DNA of 64,000 nt from DASPKM01 sp963817075 (lineage in GTDB: Bacteria > Bacteroidota > Bacteroidia > Chitinophagales > Chitinophagaceae). Made by a program: the position numbers and the translations under genes. The DNA lies in assembly GCA_963817075.1 (NCBI GenBank), contig CAWFMT010000008.1, forward strand, positions 124,001-188,000. The letters are read 5' to 3'. The notes below the pieces were generated by a model, which was not told the DNA's origin, did not search any database, and worked only from the letters and a program-made list of their open reading frames with translations. Shown here one piece after another: positions 28,476-37,253 of this stretch (positions are counted from its first letter, which is position 1; every line of letters starts with the position of its first letter).

Positions 28476-29658
28476 TCATGCCGTTTTTTGTCTTGCTGCC
28501 TTTTCCCACAGGACAGTTTGCTTTTTTTGGATGAATCTGGCGAAGCCCTGGAACACTGACAGGTTCATGAATAGAAAATAATAGGGGATAAAAAATAATT
28601 TGACTTTAATATTACGATTCGCAAAGTACCAACCTGCAATGGCGAGGCTATAGAATAGTAACTGTAGAAATAAGAACCCAGTATAGACCTGTCCGGCTCC
28701 CATTCTCACCAAAATGAGGTTGGATAGTAATAATACGATGATCGCAATTGGACAAATGGTCCATCTGAGGATTCTATGGGAAATGAATTGAAAGGATAAC
28801 AATGGATATTTAAATACATTAAACAGGTCCTTCAATATCACCATTGCCTGGAATGCACCCGCTGAAATTCTAACCTTCCTCTTTTGCTCATCACGCATGG
28901 ATAACGAGGCTGATTCAATAGCGAAGGCCTTTGGTTCATATTTAACTACAAAGCCTTTCATGCAAACTTTCAATGATTGAACAAAATCTTCAATAATCAC
29001 ATCTTCACCTGTTTTTTCAAATAATTCCGTTCTCACTGAAAAGAGCTCACCTGCGGCGCCAACTACGGAATATAGCTCAGCATCGAGTTTCTTTAGAAGA
29101 GATTCGTATTTCCAGTATAAACCCTCACCTGCGGTTACGGCCTTATTTTCTGATGCATCACTGATTTTCTTCTCCACCTGCCACGGCTCCCACCTTTTCA
29201 TTTGCATAATGCTTCACGAGTTCCTTGACACATTCCCTGTTCAGAAGGGTATTTGCGTCGCAGAAGATTACAATTGGGGCTTTTACGAAATGAATAGCCC
29301 TGTTCATAGCTGCTACTTTACCTCTTCTCTCCTGTTGATGAAGCAACTCGAATCTTGAATTTTGGCTGATTAAATTGGTAGTATTATCGGAAGATCCATC
29401 GGTTATGAAGATGACCTGTAATTTTTCGCTGGGATAATCCAATTCCTCGGTATTTCTGAGCTTTTTTAAAATAAAATCTTCTTCATTATAGGCCGCAACA
29501 ACCAAGGTTACCGAAGGTTCGTATATAGATGCAGGTATGTTCTTACCTCTGAAGATTTTCTTGATGCTGACCAATACATACAATAGAATCCCATAGCCGA
29601 TATAACTGTAAAAAATTATTGAAAAACTAACCCAGAAAACTATTTTGTATGCGAGCAT
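28476..29658 (-). pseudogene. Membrane glycosyltransferase family 2, single frameshift
   Basis: GT2 enzyme of about 390 residues split by one indel. The 5' part (29658 to about 29175) has an N-terminal helix, LVVAAYNEED, the TDGSSDNT motif and FCDANT (DxD-like). The frame then runs through GAVAGGEENQ to a stop. With one G fewer in the GGTGGAG run at about 29172-29178 it would read GAVAG-EKKISDASENKAV and continue through AGEGLYWKYESLLKK, VVGAAGELFSVR, EDFVQSLK and several C-terminal helices to 28476. The joined protein has the normal order of a membrane GT2 paralogous to 24369-25559. A single short-run indel could be a sequence error, a phase-variable slip or a fresh null mutation. Confidence 0.8.
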
Positions 29659-29983
29659 TAATTTAGTTATTCAGTTCTATTGTACATGGAAATCAGAAAC
29701 GAAAAACGGAAAATCACTAAAAATGTTATTGGATCAAGAATGTTCCCAAATAATTTCCTTTTTTCATTTTTATTATTATTTTTGACCCGCTCTAAGGCTT
29801 TCTTAGGCCCTATCCGTAGTCATCCACTGAAAATCCCCGCCATTACCTCTTTATTCTTCGAGAAGCCGCTAAGCTTAATTACACCTCCAATTCCTTTCAA
29901 TCCTACAAGTCTGTGATATCCTCTTCAAGAACCTAACTGGCTTTACTTTGAATAGCTTGAAAACATCTCATTAACCGTTAGTT
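29659..29983. other. Divergent control region of the exopolysaccharide locus
   Basis: 325 bp between divergent start codons. It should carry promoters for the membrane GT2 gene and the 2363-residue esterase. No good match to TAnnTTTG was found; TTTACTTTGAATA near 29940 is the closest. A 78-codon frame here (29680-29916) has no recognisable features. Confidence 0.45.
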
Positions 29984-32900
29984 ATGAAGAAAGTATTACT
30001 TCTTACCACAATTGGAATTATTTCCGTTTTTAGTCTGATCGCCCAACCAAATGTGTTCAGTCCCACCGATCCGATGGTGGCTTATTCCTCAGCACAACCT
30101 TCCGGAAGTGCCCAGAATCCAATTACAGTCTGGCAAACAATTCAGAAATGGGTTGTTACATCCCGGTTTACATGGGATGGGGATCAATACAAATCCTACC
30201 ATTTCAACGGAATGTCGTTCCGCGTGAAATTTCCAGCCACATACGCACACAATGTAGTTGATAATAAGAAATACCCAGTCATGGTATTTTTCCATGGAGC
30301 AGGGGAACCAGGTTCCATCTATGATAATGAGTTGCAGTTGCTTCATGGTGGAGAATTCTTCATGAACACTGTAAATAGCGGACAGTTCGATGGTTATCTC
30401 ATCTATCCACAAAATCAAAGTGGAGGATTTTCAAGTGAGCATTTCCAGCTGATCGTCCAAATTCTGGACTCTATGGCCAAGTATGTAAAATTGGATGTTG
30501 ATCGTGTGATTGTAGATGGTCTTTCTGCCGGAGGCTCAGCCGCATTTAATATTACAGCTGGCTTCCCAACGCGGGTCACCAAATCTGCTCCATCCGCTGC
30601 ATCTGCAAACGGTCTTATATCAATGATTTCAAGCTTTGTCCATATCCCAATTTGGTTCGCTACCGGAGGATTGGATACTAATCCATTTCCTTATAATGCA
30701 GAACAATTTCGGAATGCCTTCAGAAATGCGGGGGGTGATATTCAATGGACGCTTTTCCCCACGCTTGGTCACTTCGTTTGGTATAACCATTGGTTTGAAC
30801 CAGGATTCATTCCCTATATGAATGATAACCACAAGGCAAACCCTCTTATATATTTTGGGCGAAATCAATTTTGTCCCGATTCTGCGATAACAGCACGACT
30901 TGGAATTACAGCTGGATTTGCCCAATACGAATGGAGAAATCAGGCAGGAACTATTGTAGGAACCTCGAATGAATATTTCCCGACTTCTTATGGTACTTAT
31001 TCTGTCCGCTTCAGGCGTATAGCCGGTGGGCCATGGTCGGAATGGTCTCCTAAGCCTGCTGTTATCTCACCTAAACCTACTACATCAACTCCAACTCCAA
31101 CGGTTCAGGGCCTAAGAAGTAAGGTATTACCTGCTCCGGACGGTAGTACAACTGTGCCTTTAGTCCTACCTAATGGTTTTGAGAAATATGAATATTTCAG
31201 GGTGAGCGATAATCTTCTTATGGAAGATACACTCCTCTATAATGCGCCTCCGGGAGTATACAGAGCCAGGGTGAAGGAATTTTTCGGATGTAATGCCACT
31301 TTCTCAAGCAATTTCACAGTTATCAGTGCAAATGGTCCGAATAAGCCTGAAGCCGCAAAAAATCTTGCCGCCTATGTTCTTTCGCAAACCAGCATTCAGC
31401 TTGAATGGAGTGAAAATCCTGTTCCCTCCTTCGACGAAACGAATTTCGAAATATACCGTGGCACCTCGCAGGGAGGACCATATACACTTCTGGCATTGGC
31501 TCCGCCAAATGTTACTACTTACACAGATTTGAATCTGAGTCCAAATACATCTTATTACTATTTGGTTCGCGCTGTCAATAATACCGCAGCAGCAGCGAAT
31601 AGCAATGAAGCTAACGCCACGACTACTGTTGATAATACTCCTCCGACAACGCCTGGCAATCTGCGGATTTTAGCAGTCAATTTATACTCAGTTCATCTGC
31701 AGTGGGATCCTTCAACGGATAATATTGCTTTAGATAAATATGATGTTTATGTAAATGGCAGCAAGTTGTTTACAACTGAAAAGACCATTTACGAAGTGAA
31801 TGGCCTTGATCCCCAAACAACATATAATTTCACAATCAAGGCAAGAGATATTACAGGCAATAATTCTGCAGCCAGTAATCAGGTAACAACTGTTACCAAG
31901 ATGAATGGCCTCACTTATTATTATTATGAAGGAAGCTGGGATGCTCTTCCCAACTTTTCTGAATTACCTATTTTGGAAATTGGTACTACGGCCAACTTTG
32001 ATATAGCACCAAGAAATCGGAATGATCAATTTGGATTTGTTTGGCAAGGACATATCAGAATACCAACTACCGGCAACTATAGATTTGAGACCTGTTCTGA
32101 TGATGGAAGCACTCTCTATTTCAATACTCTCTACAGCCCTACTGCCAGAAGATTTATTGACAATGATGGACTGCACGGAACGGCCTGCATTATCAAAGAC
32201 ACTACCCTTACTGGAGGTTCCATCTTTCCGATAGCAGGGACTTTTTTTGAACAGGGTGGAGGTGAAGTGATGGAGGCTTGGTGGACACTTACAGGAGCCG
32301 GAGGTAGTAACTTTGGTCGCCAAATAATTCCTGCCTCGGCCTTCACAGGCACAGGATCTATAACCGGGGTAATTCCTGCAGCTCCTTCAAGCCTACGGGC
32401 AGTATCAACCGCATTTGACAGGATCAATCTTACATGGGTTGATAATAGCAGTGGGGCAAATAATGAAACAGGATTCGAAATAGTTAGGTCTACATCCAAA
32501 ACAGGACCTTTTGCAAACATAGTTACAGTTCCAGCAGGAACAATTGCGTATACTGATACTGGATTGACTGCAAATACAGTTTATTTCTATAAGATAAGAG
32601 CTATTGGAACTGGAGGTGAATCTGTTTTCGTGAGTAATTATACAGAGGCAAACTGGAAGCTGAATAATAACCTGAACGATGCAAAAGGAAATGCCAGCAG
32701 AGCATTTACAGGAACAAATACATCCTTTAGCAGCACTGATAAGAAAGAAGGCACTCATTCTCTCTCATTAAATGGTACTTCGGCCTACGTAACGGTTAAC
32801 AATAGCAGCACCGGGCAATTCCCGAGCGAGGCAGGATATACTCAACGTACGGTAGCACTCTGGATCAAACCGACTGTAACAACCAATAAGAGAGTGATTT

Positions 32901-35900
32901 TTGATATTGGAAATTCATCAGACGGGATGGGTCTTCGTTTCTTCAATACCAGCAATGCAATGCAAATGGGTTTTGCAGCTGGAGGGACAAGAGTCACAGC
33001 AGTCGTCAACAATTTTGCCAGTAATGCAAATTGGATACTGAACGGATGGAATCATGTTGCGCTAGTCCGGAATGGTACAGTCCTGAGATTGTACTTCAAT
33101 GGAGTTGATGTTGGAGGAACAACCGGACCAGCTACTGCAACCAGTGCTGCAAGTAATAATTCAAGGTTTGGCTATTCGGGTACTTCGAATTCAGATAATG
33201 TATTCAATGAATTATCGTCAGGAACAAACGACAACTTTAGTGGTTTGATGGATGATATCTTTATCTCCAACACGGCCCTGACTGCAGCAGACCTTCTTGC
33301 GATGGTCAATAATACATATTTGGAATCAGCAGATACAACACTTGCTTTACCGGCAGTGCCTTCTGCTCCAACAGTTCTGACTACCACTGCAGTTTCGTCT
33401 TCAACTATCAACCTGCAATGGAATGACAATTCCTCTAACGAAACAGCATTCCAGGTTTGGCGGTCAACAAACAATCCGTTGAATTATCGCCTTATTGCGA
33501 CAGTCGCAGGAGGAAGTGGTGCAACAAAAACTTTTGTTGACAATAGCTTGTTTGCAAACCTTACCTACTATTATCAGGTGAGAGCTGTAAACCTTGGAGG
33601 TTTCTCTGCCTATAGCAACTCCTCAAATGCAAAAACAAAGAATTCAAAACCAGCGATTATTGACATACGTGATTTCACGATGCATTATGAGGAAGTTCGT
33701 ACGCTGCCATTCACTGTTGTTGACACGGATGGGGATGTGCAGACTTTCACTACTGCCAATCTTCCATCCTTTGCAACATTCCAGAATGTAAGCAACGGAA
33801 ATGGACAAATAGTATTTACCCCAACATTTATGGATCAGGGTTCTTATTTGATCACGGTCTATGTGAATGATGGAAATGGTGGAAAGGATACAACCTCTTT
33901 CACGATGCTGGTAAATGAAAATTTTACACCGACTTTAAACCCGGTGAATAATGTTACCATGAATGAAGGTGGAGACACTACGTTTAGCTTAATAGCAAAC
34001 GATATTGAGTCTCCAAGTTATATGAGGTGGACGTTTACGAATCTTCCTTCATTCTGCACATTTACACATGATGGCAATGGAGCGGGCAGTCTTCGATTAA
34101 GACCAACATATGCTTCATCGGGAGTATACCAGATCAGTGTGATGGTAGAAGATGGATTTGGTGGATGGATCTCCAGGAACTTTACACTTAGCGTTATTGA
34201 AAAAGATCCTGACGTAAAGATCCTTCTGAACTTCCAGAATCAGTTCCTGTCATTGGCACCAGCACCATGGAACAATATGAGCAGCCAGTCTATTTCGAAT
34301 CTGAAGAATACCCTTGGTGTAACAACAACAGTAGGTGCTACTGTGGTTAATAGCTGGCAGTTCAACATTTCTTCTTCTGGCGCACAAGCTAACGGAGCTG
34401 GTGTGTATCCAGATGTGGTTATGAGAGATTTCAATCATTGGGGTTATTTCCTTGGAAATAATTCAGTGGATGTTTCTGAGCTCAGGATCACAGGTCTGGA
34501 TCCAACGAAGAAATACAATTTCAAATTCTTCGCTAGCAATACCGCACCTGTAAGGACAACATATGCAATTGGCGCGGAGAGTGTATCCTTGAATGGATTC
34601 AACAATACAAGTGAAACTGTATCCATAAACTTTGTAACTCCAAGTCCAACCGGAGTGATTTCGATAATCATGACCGGCGATCCAAATCCGGATATTGGTG
34701 GTATAATTAGTGCGCTGGAGATTGCTTCACAGTTTGATGATGGCACCAATCCTGCCAAACCAACAAATCTAACTGGAGTATTCCAGGATAATGTTGGATC
34801 ACTATTGAACTGGACAGATGTTTCTTATAATGAGGCTTCTTACAAGGTTTTCCGTTCAACGGTTCGTTCTGGTCCTTATACACAGTTGAATCCAGGCGCG
34901 AATAATGCCAATACAACAAACTATACTGATGCAACAGCATCCCAGTTGACTCAATACTATTATTACGTGAGAGCGTCAAATTCAATTGGGGATTCTCCTT
35001 CAAGTGATACAGTGTCCATATTGACCGGAAATAACAGTCCATTGATCAATGATCTGAATGATGTGTATGTGAAGATTGGAACAAACTTCAATGAAGACTT
35101 CTCAGTGAGTGATTACCCAGGTGATGTGATCACGGTTTCTTCACCTAACCTTCCATCATGGGCAGTATTACAAAATCTTGGAGGCGGAAACTACCGGATC
35201 GCAGTAACTCCTTCAAATGATGGACGTGGTTTTACAACAGCTACAATAGTTGCAAAAGATGATAAGGGTGGTGAGACTACCATGGATTTTGTACTTCACG
35301 TTGCAGACAGATATACTCGTTCATTCTATCTGAACTTTGGAGATATTTCAAATTCCGCTCCATCTCCCTGGAACAACCTGCCAGGATTATTGTACAATGG
35401 AAGGGTTGACAACAACCTTCGTGATGAAACAGGTGTGCCTGCAATTGGGGTTGGATTCAGCGTAGCTACGAATTGGTCAAATATCCACTCCTTTGGACTG
35501 TCAACAGGCAATAATAGTGGAATTGTTCCTGATGTCGTACTTCAGAGTGGAAATATGGTTACTGACAACACTCCAAGACAGATGTCATTCACAGGGCTTA
35601 ATAATGCAAGAAGATATAATGTGGTCTTTGTTGGAAGTGGAAACACTGGAGTTGTGGCCGTTGCTGATCTTAAAGTAGGCGGTGTTACCCAGGCTGTAGC
35701 AAATGGCAGGTTCAATACTAATACTTCAGCACAGATCAATGGACTTGCTCCAAGTGGTGGTACAATCACATTTACCTTTACAAAACAGGCCGCGGCTAAA
35801 TACGCATATGTGAACGCCATCATTCTGGAAGAATATGTTGATACGTTCAATCTTTCGCTGATAAACCCGATCAACCTGTATGCAGAACCTGCGAGTAAGA

Positions 35901-37075
35901 CCAGTGTTAAACTTACATGGTCTGAAAGATCAAACGCGGAGGAAGCTTATGAAATCCTCAGAGGTTCAACTGCGGGATCATTAGCAGTGATAGCAACTGT
36001 TGGTGCGAATTCAACAAGCTATACTGATAATACAGTTTTGTCAAATACCAAGTATTTCTATGCTGTTCGTGCGAGGGATAATACTCCGTTGCGTTTTTCA
36101 CCGAACAGTAATGTAGTAAGTACCATTACACCGAAGGCGATTGTTTTGGTTAACCTTACTTACACCTTTATAGAAGCCGTTCCATGGAATAATACAGCCG
36201 TTAACCCTGATCCATTCCAGGTGTTCCCGAATCTTATTACTGATCAGAATGTGAATTCAGGTATAAGCATGGAGATCACCAGAGGTTTCAACGGACAAAA
36301 TCCATTTGGTATGCAAACATTTGGTGCAGGTGGTATTTTCCCGAACAATGTAATGGCAGGATGTTATTGGTTAGATAAAACACAGTTGGGTCAATTTAAG
36401 CTAAGTGGTCTTAATCATAGCAAACGATACAGGATTGGATTCTTTGGAAGTGTTGGACCAGGATGGGTTAGTGATGAATTCAGGGATTATAATACCAAGT
36501 ATTCAATTGGAAATAGAAGTGTCTACCTTAACTCACATTGGAATGACTCCAAGGTGGTATACATCGGCGATGTTGTTCCGGATCAGAATGGAGAAATATT
36601 CCTGAATGTGACCAGTCCACTTTCTTCTGAATATTCGTTCTCAAGCGCAATCATCATTCAAGCTTATGATGATGTAACCGGAGGAACGGTTGAGAATATG
36701 GTAAATCGTGAGGACTTCGTGGTTGCCCAGGAAGATGAGACAGTTGATAACAATAATGGTAGTTCAACATTAACTACCAGGACGATAACTGAAAAACCGC
36801 AGTTAACCAAGGTAAATGCCTATCCTAACCCGTTTGCCGAAAGAGTCAGCATCGAATTTTACAACGAAGCTGCTGGCAACAAGGTAAGTGTGGACATTTA
36901 TGACTTAACCGGTCGCCTGGTGTTCCGCAGAAGCCCAGGAATAGTACCAGTGGGTATGAACACATTAAACTTGAATATGAAGGACAGCAACTTCAGTCCG
37001 GGGATTTACATGGTGAAACTAAACATCAATGGTAAAGACGTGAGTACCACTAAACTTGTAAAAGCTAAGGAGTGA
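29984..37075 (+). CDS. Multidomain secreted esterase/adhesin (2363 residues) with FN3, PA14, LamG, Ig-like modules and T9SS sorting domain
   Basis: After a signal peptide (to about residue 20) comes a divergent COG4099-like esterase domain (about 50-290): FFHGAGEPGS, DGLSAGGSAA (Ser181), TGGLDTNP (Asp231) and LGHFVW (His263). Then FN3 (453-640, two copies), PA14 (about 640-790; TGNYRFETCSDDGSTLYFN), FN3 (about 798), a LamG/concanavalin-like domain (about 889-1118), FN3, two cadherin/Ig-like modules (1222-1405), and three copies of a 175-residue module marked by PWNN (about 1408, 1776 and 2051) separated by FN3 and Ig-like domains. The end (YPNPFAERVSIEF ... GIYMVKLNINGK ... TKLVKAKE) is a type A sorting domain. 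PA14 and LamG suggest carbohydrate binding. It heads the plus half of the exopolysaccharide locus, but a terminator separates it from the wzc-like gene. Confidence 0.85.
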   Translation: MKKVLLLTTIGIISVFSLIAQPNVFSPTDPMVAYSSAQPSGSAQNPITVWQTIQKWVVTSRFTWDGDQYKSYHFNGMSFRVKFPATYAHNVVDNKKYPVMVFFHGAGEPGSIYDNELQLLHGGEFFMNTVNSGQFDGYLIYPQNQSGGFSSEHFQLIVQILDSMAKYVKLDVDRVIVDGLSAGGSAAFNITAGFPTRVTKSAPSAASANGLISMISSFVHIPIWFATGGLDTNPFPYNAEQFRNAFRNAGGDIQWTLFPTLGHFVWYNHWFEPGFIPYMNDNHKANPLIYFGRNQFCPDSAITARLGITAGFAQYEWRNQAGTIVGTSNEYFPTSYGTYSVRFRRIAGGPWSEWSPKPAVISPKPTTSTPTPTVQGLRSKVLPAPDGSTTVPLVLPNGFEKYEYFRVSDNLLMEDTLLYNAPPGVYRARVKEFFGCNATFSSNFTVISANGPNKPEAAKNLAAYVLSQTSIQLEWSENPVPSFDETNFEIYRGTSQGGPYTLLALAPPNVTTYTDLNLSPNTSYYYLVRAVNNTAAAANSNEANATTTVDNTPPTTPGNLRILAVNLYSVHLQWDPSTDNIALDKYDVYVNGSKLFTTEKTIYEVNGLDPQTTYNFTIKARDITGNNSAASNQVTTVTKMNGLTYYYYEGSWDALPNFSELPILEIGTTANFDIAPRNRNDQFGFVWQGHIRIPTTGNYRFETCSDDGSTLYFNTLYSPTARRFIDNDGLHGTACIIKDTTLTGGSIFPIAGTFFEQGGGEVMEAWWTLTGAGGSNFGRQIIPASAFTGTGSITGVIPAAPSSLRAVSTAFDRINLTWVDNSSGANNETGFEIVRSTSKTGPFANIVTVPAGTIAYTDTGLTANTVYFYKIRAIGTGGESVFVSNYTEANWKLNNNLNDAKGNASRAFTGTNTSFSSTDKKEGTHSLSLNGTSAYVTVNNSSTGQFPSEAGYTQRTVALWIKPTVTTNKRVIFDIGNSSDGMGLRFFNTSNAMQMGFAAGGTRVTAVVNNFASNANWILNGWNHVALVRNGTVLRLYFNGVDVGGTTGPATATSAASNNSRFGYSGTSNSDNVFNELSSGTNDNFSGLMDDIFISNTALTAADLLAMVNNTYLESADTTLALPAVPSAPTVLTTTAVSSSTINLQWNDNSSNETAFQVWRSTNNPLNYRLIATVAGGSGATKTFVDNSLFANLTYYYQVRAVNLGGFSAYSNSSNAKTKNSKPAIIDIRDFTMHYEEVRTLPFTVVDTDGDVQTFTTANLPSFATFQNVSNGNGQIVFTPTFMDQGSYLITVYVNDGNGGKDTTSFTMLVNENFTPTLNPVNNVTMNEGGDTTFSLIANDIESPSYMRWTFTNLPSFCTFTHDGNGAGSLRLRPTYASSGVYQISVMVEDGFGGWISRNFTLSVIEKDPDVKILLNFQNQFLSLAPAPWNNMSSQSISNLKNTLGVTTTVGATVVNSWQFNISSSGAQANGAGVYPDVVMRDFNHWGYFLGNNSVDVSELRITGLDPTKKYNFKFFASNTAPVRTTYAIGAESVSLNGFNNTSETVSINFVTPSPTGVISIIMTGDPNPDIGGIISALEIASQFDDGTNPAKPTNLTGVFQDNVGSLLNWTDVSYNEASYKVFRSTVRSGPYTQLNPGANNANTTNYTDATASQLTQYYYYVRASNSIGDSPSSDTVSILTGNNSPLINDLNDVYVKIGTNFNEDFSVSDYPGDVITVSSPNLPSWAVLQNLGGGNYRIAVTPSNDGRGFTTATIVAKDDKGGETTMDFVLHVADRYTRSFYLNFGDISNSAPSPWNNLPGLLYNGRVDNNLRDETGVPAIGVGFSVATNWSNIHSFGLSTGNNSGIVPDVVLQSGNMVTDNTPRQMSFTGLNNARRYNVVFVGSGNTGVVAVADLKVGGVTQAVANGRFNTNTSAQINGLAPSGGTITFTFTKQAAAKYAYVNAIILEEYVDTFNLSLINPINLYAEPASKTSVKLTWSERSNAEEAYEILRGSTAGSLAVIATVGANSTSYTDNTVLSNTKYFYAVRARDNTPLRFSPNSNVVSTITPKAIVLVNLTYTFIEAVPWNNTAVNPDPFQVFPNLITDQNVNSGISMEITRGFNGQNPFGMQTFGAGGIFPNNVMAGCYWLDKTQLGQFKLSGLNHSKRYRIGFFGSVGPGWVSDEFRDYNTKYSIGNRSVYLNSHWNDSKVVYIGDVVPDQNGEIFLNVTSPLSSEYSFSSAIIIQAYDDVTGGTVENMVNREDFVVAQEDETVDNNNGSSTLTTRTITEKPQLTKVNAYPNPFAERVSIEFYNEAAGNKVSVDIYDLTGRLVFRRSPGIVPVGMNTLNLNMKDSNFSPGIYMVKLNINGKDVSTTKLVKAKE

Positions 37076-37093
37076 CGAACCATTGTGTCATAA

Positions 37094-37123
37094 GCCGGGA
37101 AGGCCCTGTATTCCCGGTTTTTT
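37094..37123 (+). terminator. Intrinsic terminator after the large esterase gene
   Basis: Stem CCGGGAA/TTCCCGG with a nine-base loop, followed by six T residues, 19 bp past the stop codon. It separates the esterase gene from the wzc-led operon. Confidence 0.9.
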
Positions 37124-37253
37124 GATATTTTCCAAATGATTTAAGGCTTACAGGTCGGTTAATCGATAGATCAGAGTTAATTTGCATCATAATTTTTAAC
37201 CTTGCCGCTCGAATTGTCAAAGCAAGGTTTACCTCAAACTACAATTAGTCTTC

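Noticed and set aside
29680..29916. 78-codon frame in the divergent control region
   Set aside because: No domain, odd composition, and it overlaps the expected promoters of two divergent genes.
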